Assembly (NCBI RefSeq): GCF_900188445.1
Contig: NZ_FZOR01000005.1
Coordinates: forward strand, 222,564-286,563
Direction: 5' to 3'
Length of the DNA stretch: 64,000 bases
Source of the DNA: Actinomadura meyerae
Lineage (GTDB): Bacteria > Actinomycetota > Actinomycetes > Streptosporangiales > Streptosporangiaceae
A program made the position numbers and the translations under genes. The notes beneath the pieces are model-generated. The model worked only from the letters and a program-made list of their open reading frames with translations, made no database searches and was not told the DNA's origin. This document shows positions 61,262-64,000 of this stretch, one piece after another. How positions within the stretch are numbered: the stretch's first letter is position 1; each line of letters begins with the position of its first letter.

Positions 61262-62245
61262 TCAGTCGGGGGGCGGACGGCGGGCTCCTTCGGCCAACCG
61301 GTCGGCGAGGCCGCCGACGAGGACGCGAAGTTCGTCCGGACGCTCGATGGCGAAGGGCCGGTCGAGCGAGGCGAGCAGCGCGGGCAGCCAGTCGAGCCGT
61401 TCGACCCGCATCTCGACGCGATGCCAGCGCTCGGCCGCGGGGTCGTCGGCCCCGTCCAAGACCGCGATGGACGCGGGGAAGCGCGCGCGGATCTGCTCGA
61501 CCGTCCCGTGGATGCGCAAGGTCACCTCGTACCGGTAGGACGCGGTGGCGAACCCGGACAGGACGCGTTCCGCCGGGTCCGGCCCGGCGGGCTCCTCGAA
61601 GGTGCCGGGCAGGGTGCGGGCGTCGGTGATCCGGTCGAGGCGGAAGGTGCGGTTCTCGCCGACCCCGGTGTCCTCGCCCGTCACGTACCAGCGGCCCGAA
61701 TGGCTGACGATCCCGTACGGGTGCAGGGTGCGGTCGGCGCGGCGTCCCTCCCGGTCGCGGTACCGGAACGAGACGGGACGGCGGTGGCGCACGGCGTCGG
61801 CGAGCGTGAGCAGCGTCCCGGTGTCCGGCGCGGCGGCCCCGCCGGACGGCCCGGTGAACGCGAGCGACTCCTGGACCGCGTCCAGCCGGCGGGCGAGGGC
61901 CGGGGGCAGTACCCGCCGGATCTTCGCCGCCGCCGTCTCGCTCGCGGTCCCCGCCGCGGTGCCGAGACCCGCGCGCCGTCCGGCGGCCAGGCCGAGCAGC
62001 ACGGCGAGCGCCTCGTCGTCGTTGAGCATCAGCGGCGGCAGCCGGTGCCCGCGGGCGAGGCGGTACCCGCCGTAGCGGCCGCGCACCGCCTCGACGGGAA
62101 CGCCGAGGTCGAGCAGCTGGTCGACGTACCGCCGGACGGTCCGCCCCTCGACGCCGAGCCGGTCGGCGAGCTCGGCGATCGTCCGCGTGCCGCCGGACTG
62201 GAGCAGTTCGAGGAGGGTGAGGACGCGGCCGGTGGGTCGGGACAT
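61262..62245 (-). CDS. YafY-type WYL-domain transcriptional regulator
   Basis: A 327-residue regulator. The N-terminal HTH (LLELLQSGGTRTIAELADRLGVEGRTVRRYVDQLLDLGVPVEAVRG) is followed by a WYL domain (VSFRYRDREGRRADRTLHPYGIVSHSGRWYVTGED) and a WCX domain (YRYEVTLRIHGTVEQIRARFP). It is divergent from the VOC protein gene, with a perfect dyad covering the gap, so it probably regulates that gene. Confidence 0.94.
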   Translation of the reverse strand: MSRPTGRVLTLLELLQSGGTRTIAELADRLGVEGRTVRRYVDQLLDLGVPVEAVRGRYGGYRLARGHRLPPLMLNDDEALAVLLGLAAGRRAGLGTAAGTASETAAAKIRRVLPPALARRLDAVQESLAFTGPSGGAAAPDTGTLLTLADAVRHRRPVSFRYRDREGRRADRTLHPYGIVSHSGRWYVTGEDTGVGENRTFRLDRITDARTLPGTFEEPAGPDPAERVLSGFATASYRYEVTLRIHGTVEQIRARFPASIAVLDGADDPAAERWHRVEMRVERLDWLPALLASLDRPFAIERPDELRVLVGGLADRLAEGARRPPPD

Positions 62246-62264
62246 GCCGGCGAGCCTATGACGA

Positions 62265-62289
62265 ATAGTGGACCGATTCTGTCCACTAT
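62265..62289. promoter_or_regulatory. WYL-regulator operator, 9-bp perfect inverted repeat
   Basis: ATAGTGGAC (62265-62273) and GTCCACTAT (62281-62289) flank CGATTCT in the 97-base divergent gap, close to the regulator start. YafY-like regulators of VOC proteins typically have such a dyad at this position. Confidence 0.75.
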
Positions 62290-62342
62290 CCCGCCTAACG
62301 TGCGAAGCACCAAGGCACACCGCGACTCCAGGAGGAACCGCC

Positions 62343-62741
62343 ATGGACTTCGTTTCGATCCGCGTCATCACCGAGGACGTCGCCCGCCTCGTCGGGTTCT
62401 ACGAGAAGGTCACCGGCGTGCGGGCGGACTGGGCCACCGAGGACTTCGCCGAGATCCGCACCCGCCACGCGACCCTCGCGATCGCGAGCACCCGCACCGT
62501 CCCGCTGTTCGCGCCGGGCTCGTCCCGTCCCGCCGACAACCACAGCGTGATCATCGAGTTCCTCGTCGACGACGTGGACCGCGTCCACGCGAACCTGACC
62601 GGCCACATCGGCGAGTTCGTCACCGAGCCGACCACGATGCCGTGGGGCAACCGGGCGCTGCTGTTCCGCGACCCGGACGGCAACCTCGTCAACTTCTTCA
62701 CCCCGGTCACCCCGGAGGCCATCGCCAAGTTCGGCCGCTGA
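62343..62741 (+). CDS. VOC-family (glyoxalase/dioxygenase-like) protein
   Basis: A 132-residue vicinal oxygen chelate protein (ITEDVARLVGFYEKVTGVRADW, SVIIEFLVDDVDRVHANL, LLFRDPDGNLVNFFTP). Members bind a metal and act on diverse small molecules, or confer antibiotic binding. The start follows CAGGAGGAACCGCC. It is divergent from the WYL regulator and likely controlled by it. Confidence 0.92.
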   Translation: MDFVSIRVITEDVARLVGFYEKVTGVRADWATEDFAEIRTRHATLAIASTRTVPLFAPGSSRPADNHSVIIEFLVDDVDRVHANLTGHIGEFVTEPTTMPWGNRALLFRDPDGNLVNFFTPVTPEAIAKFGR

Positions 62742-62777
62742 CCGGGCCCTGACGCCTGCGGCATCGAACCACCCCGC

Positions 62778-63230
62778 TCAAGTCCCGCGCTCATCCTCAC
62801 CGGCCGGCATGTCGCCATCGCCGCCCGAAGCCAGGACGGCGCCGAGCACCGCACCGGGATCTACGGCAAGGCGGTGGCGGGACCGTTCAGCCGGCCACGT
62901 GGAAAAGCCATCGCCCTGCCATCGGGGAACGACATGCAGGTGCATGTGCGGGACGGACTGTTCCGAGCCCGGTCCACTCGCGTGGAGGAGATTGACTCCT
63001 CCCGCTCCCAAGGCCGTGCGCATCGCCGTGGCCAGGCGCTGGACCATCGCCATGGTCTCGGCGAGCAGGCCGGACGGCATGGCGAAGATGTCGTCGTAAT
63101 GGGCTGTCGGAATGACCAGCATGTGCCCGGGAGCCAGCGGGTCCAGCGGCGCCAGGACGGCGACCGTCCGGCTGCGGAGAACCCACTGCGAAGTGTCCGA
63201 CTGAAGCAGGTCACAGAAGACGCAATCCAT
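62778..63230 (-). CDS. HIT-family nucleotide hydrolase
   Basis: A 150-residue histidine triad protein. The zinc-type CVFC sits at residues 3-6. The catalytic triad motif is PHMHLHVVPR (H95, H97, H99). HIT proteins hydrolyse AMP-amide or dinucleoside bonds. The C-terminal ~25 residues are acidic. It is a single gene. Confidence 0.94.
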   Translation of the reverse strand: MDCVFCDLLQSDTSQWVLRSRTVAVLAPLDPLAPGHMLVIPTAHYDDIFAMPSGLLAETMAMVQRLATAMRTALGAGGVNLLHASGPGSEQSVPHMHLHVVPRWQGDGFSTWPAERSRHRLAVDPGAVLGAVLASGGDGDMPAGEDERGT

Positions 63231-63441
63231 GACGCCCGACTCTGCCGGAACGCGCTACGCCACAGGCGATCCGGGCGCCGAAGATCCTGGCTTACAGTTT
63301 TTCGGCCGCCGAGCGGCACAGTGGGCACGATTACGGCTGCGCCTGGGACAGTGCCGCGATGAACGGCTCTCGGACGCGCGGGTCGCAATGCGCGCGTTCC
63401 GGAACGGCCTTCTCCCTGGCCGCATCGTGCCGACCGAGTGA

Positions 63442-63735
63442 TCATCGCCGGGGCCGCAGCCCAGCGGCATATCTGACCGGCCGTCCCATGGCGCGCTCGG
63501 CGCGGTACACGCGGTGGACGAGGCGGGGAGTCGACTCGGGCCAGCGCTCACCGACCATCTCGAAGAGCAGAGCATCCTTGGTCGAACAAGTCCCGACCCA
63601 GTCGGTGAGGACACCGGCGGCCGTGCGCTCGCGCGGCCGGCCGTACCGGATGGCCTGGACGCCCGCGACGACGTCTCCCAGACCGGCATCGGCGGGCAGC
63701 CCCGCACGCTCCAGAAACCGCTCGAACAACGGCAC
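63442..63735 (-). CDS. Short protein with GTCSTK motif (transglutaminase-like fragment)
   Basis: A 97-residue protein starting at GTG 63735 behind AAGGAAA. The central DWVGTCSTKDALLFEMVGE resembles the cysteine-helix start of transglutaminase-like proteins, but the His/Asp part that should follow is absent because the frame stops 38 residues later. It is either a truncated gene or a small family of its own. Confidence 0.6.
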   Translation of the reverse strand: MPLFERFLERAGLPADAGLGDVVAGVQAIRYGRPRERTAAGVLTDWVGTCSTKDALLFEMVGERWPESTPRLVHRVYRAERAMGRPVRYAAGLRPRR

Positions 63736-64000
63736 TTTCCTTACCCGCCCAGGCCGGTTCGGCCGCTGACGGCCTCGACCTGCGCCTTCCCGGAGTGTGT
63801 ATCGCGAGCGTATCGAAAAACGCATACGCCACCGCAACACGCGTCCGTCTTCAGTGGGACCTCGACCACATCAACCTTCGGTTCGTCGATCAGGAAAGAG
63901 ACCGTGAGCCCATTCCAACCTGAGTGTGCAGGTCACAGGTTCGTCGTGGGTGACGGAAGTGGGCTGCGAATGAGTGAAGCTCCTGCTAGATGAGGTTGTC
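63736..64000. other. Terminal intergenic region
   Basis: No supported gene before the window edge. A small dyad, GCGTAT (63808-63813) and ATACGC (63824-63829) around an A-rich centre, lies ~75 bases upstream of the 63735 gene and could serve it. Confidence 0.4.

Noticed and set aside
63229..63441. A 70-codon plus-strand frame between the HIT and GTCSTK genes
   Set aside because: No ribosome site, no recognisable domain and composition like noncoding shadow, so it is not supported.

Overview
The window is very GC-rich, with GC-biased third codon positions, frequent GTG starts and tight ATGA/TGATG gene junctions. Its families are typical of actinomycetes: DUF397 proteins with HTH/DUF5753 remnants, an AfsR-type BTAD regulator, an F420-type luciferase-like oxidoreductase, a LytR-CpsA-Psr protein, DUF4360 and SMPI-like secreted proteins, and RsbW-like anti-sigma ATPases. 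A filamentous actinomycete close to Actinomadura/Thermomonosporaceae fits best, but this is inferred from gene content and not from a phylogenetic marker. No rRNA, tRNA, CRISPR array, insertion sequence or prophage was recognised. The region reads as ordinary chromosomal 'arm-like' DNA rich in regulators, hydrolases and oxidoreductases.

Layout. Bases 1-3032 hold the end of an acyl-CoA ligase, then three decaying copies of an HTH-tail/DUF397 unit around a PCMT-like methyltransferase. Bases 3159-6784 carry a RidA-like protein, a divergent AraC regulator/saccharopine-dehydrogenase-like pair, and a thioesterase divergent from a FadR-type GntR regulator. Bases 6797-14789 are a compact seven-gene minus-strand operon: TPP enzyme, HD-domain protein, zinc alcohol dehydrogenase, orphan ABC solute-binding lipoprotein, class II aldolase, amidohydrolase and P450. 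It looks like an uncharacterised catabolic pathway. Bases 15109-22046 hold gdhA, two secreted DUF4360 paralogues, DUF488, small and membrane proteins and a PucR-type regulator. Bases 22053-25632 hold a cutinase/PET-hydrolase-like enzyme, peptide deformylase and a CocE-type hydrolase.

Bases 25677-31952 contain an unrecognised protein, two DJ-1/PfpI proteins (one an AraC regulator), an LCP cell-wall ligase, a 50-residue basic protein behind a strong promoter, an anti-sigma-like ATPase and an imine-reductase-like enzyme. Bases 32057-40777 contain a frameshifted AfsR-like regulator, arylamine N-acetyltransferase, MgtC-like protein, DUF3140, polysaccharide deacetylase, purC, YccF, thioredoxin and a MerR regulator whose frame runs into the thioredoxin gene. 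Bases 40877-43928 are a PadR-controlled FtsX-type ABC exporter. A Ser/Thr kinase-WD40 protein, an ECF sigma factor with hydrolase, YCII, Rieske and DNA-alkylation-repair proteins, and a UbiA prenyltransferase follow to 51450. The remainder (51602-64000) is a set of regulator/enzyme pairs: MFS/LysR, SDR/TetR and WYL/VOC, several with good inverted-repeat operators. It also has a secreted protease-inhibitor-like protein, an amino-acid permease and a HIT protein.

Most functions rest on recognised motifs in the translated sequence. Nothing was confirmed by database search. Operators, promoters and terminators are predictions from visible repeats and consensus elements.
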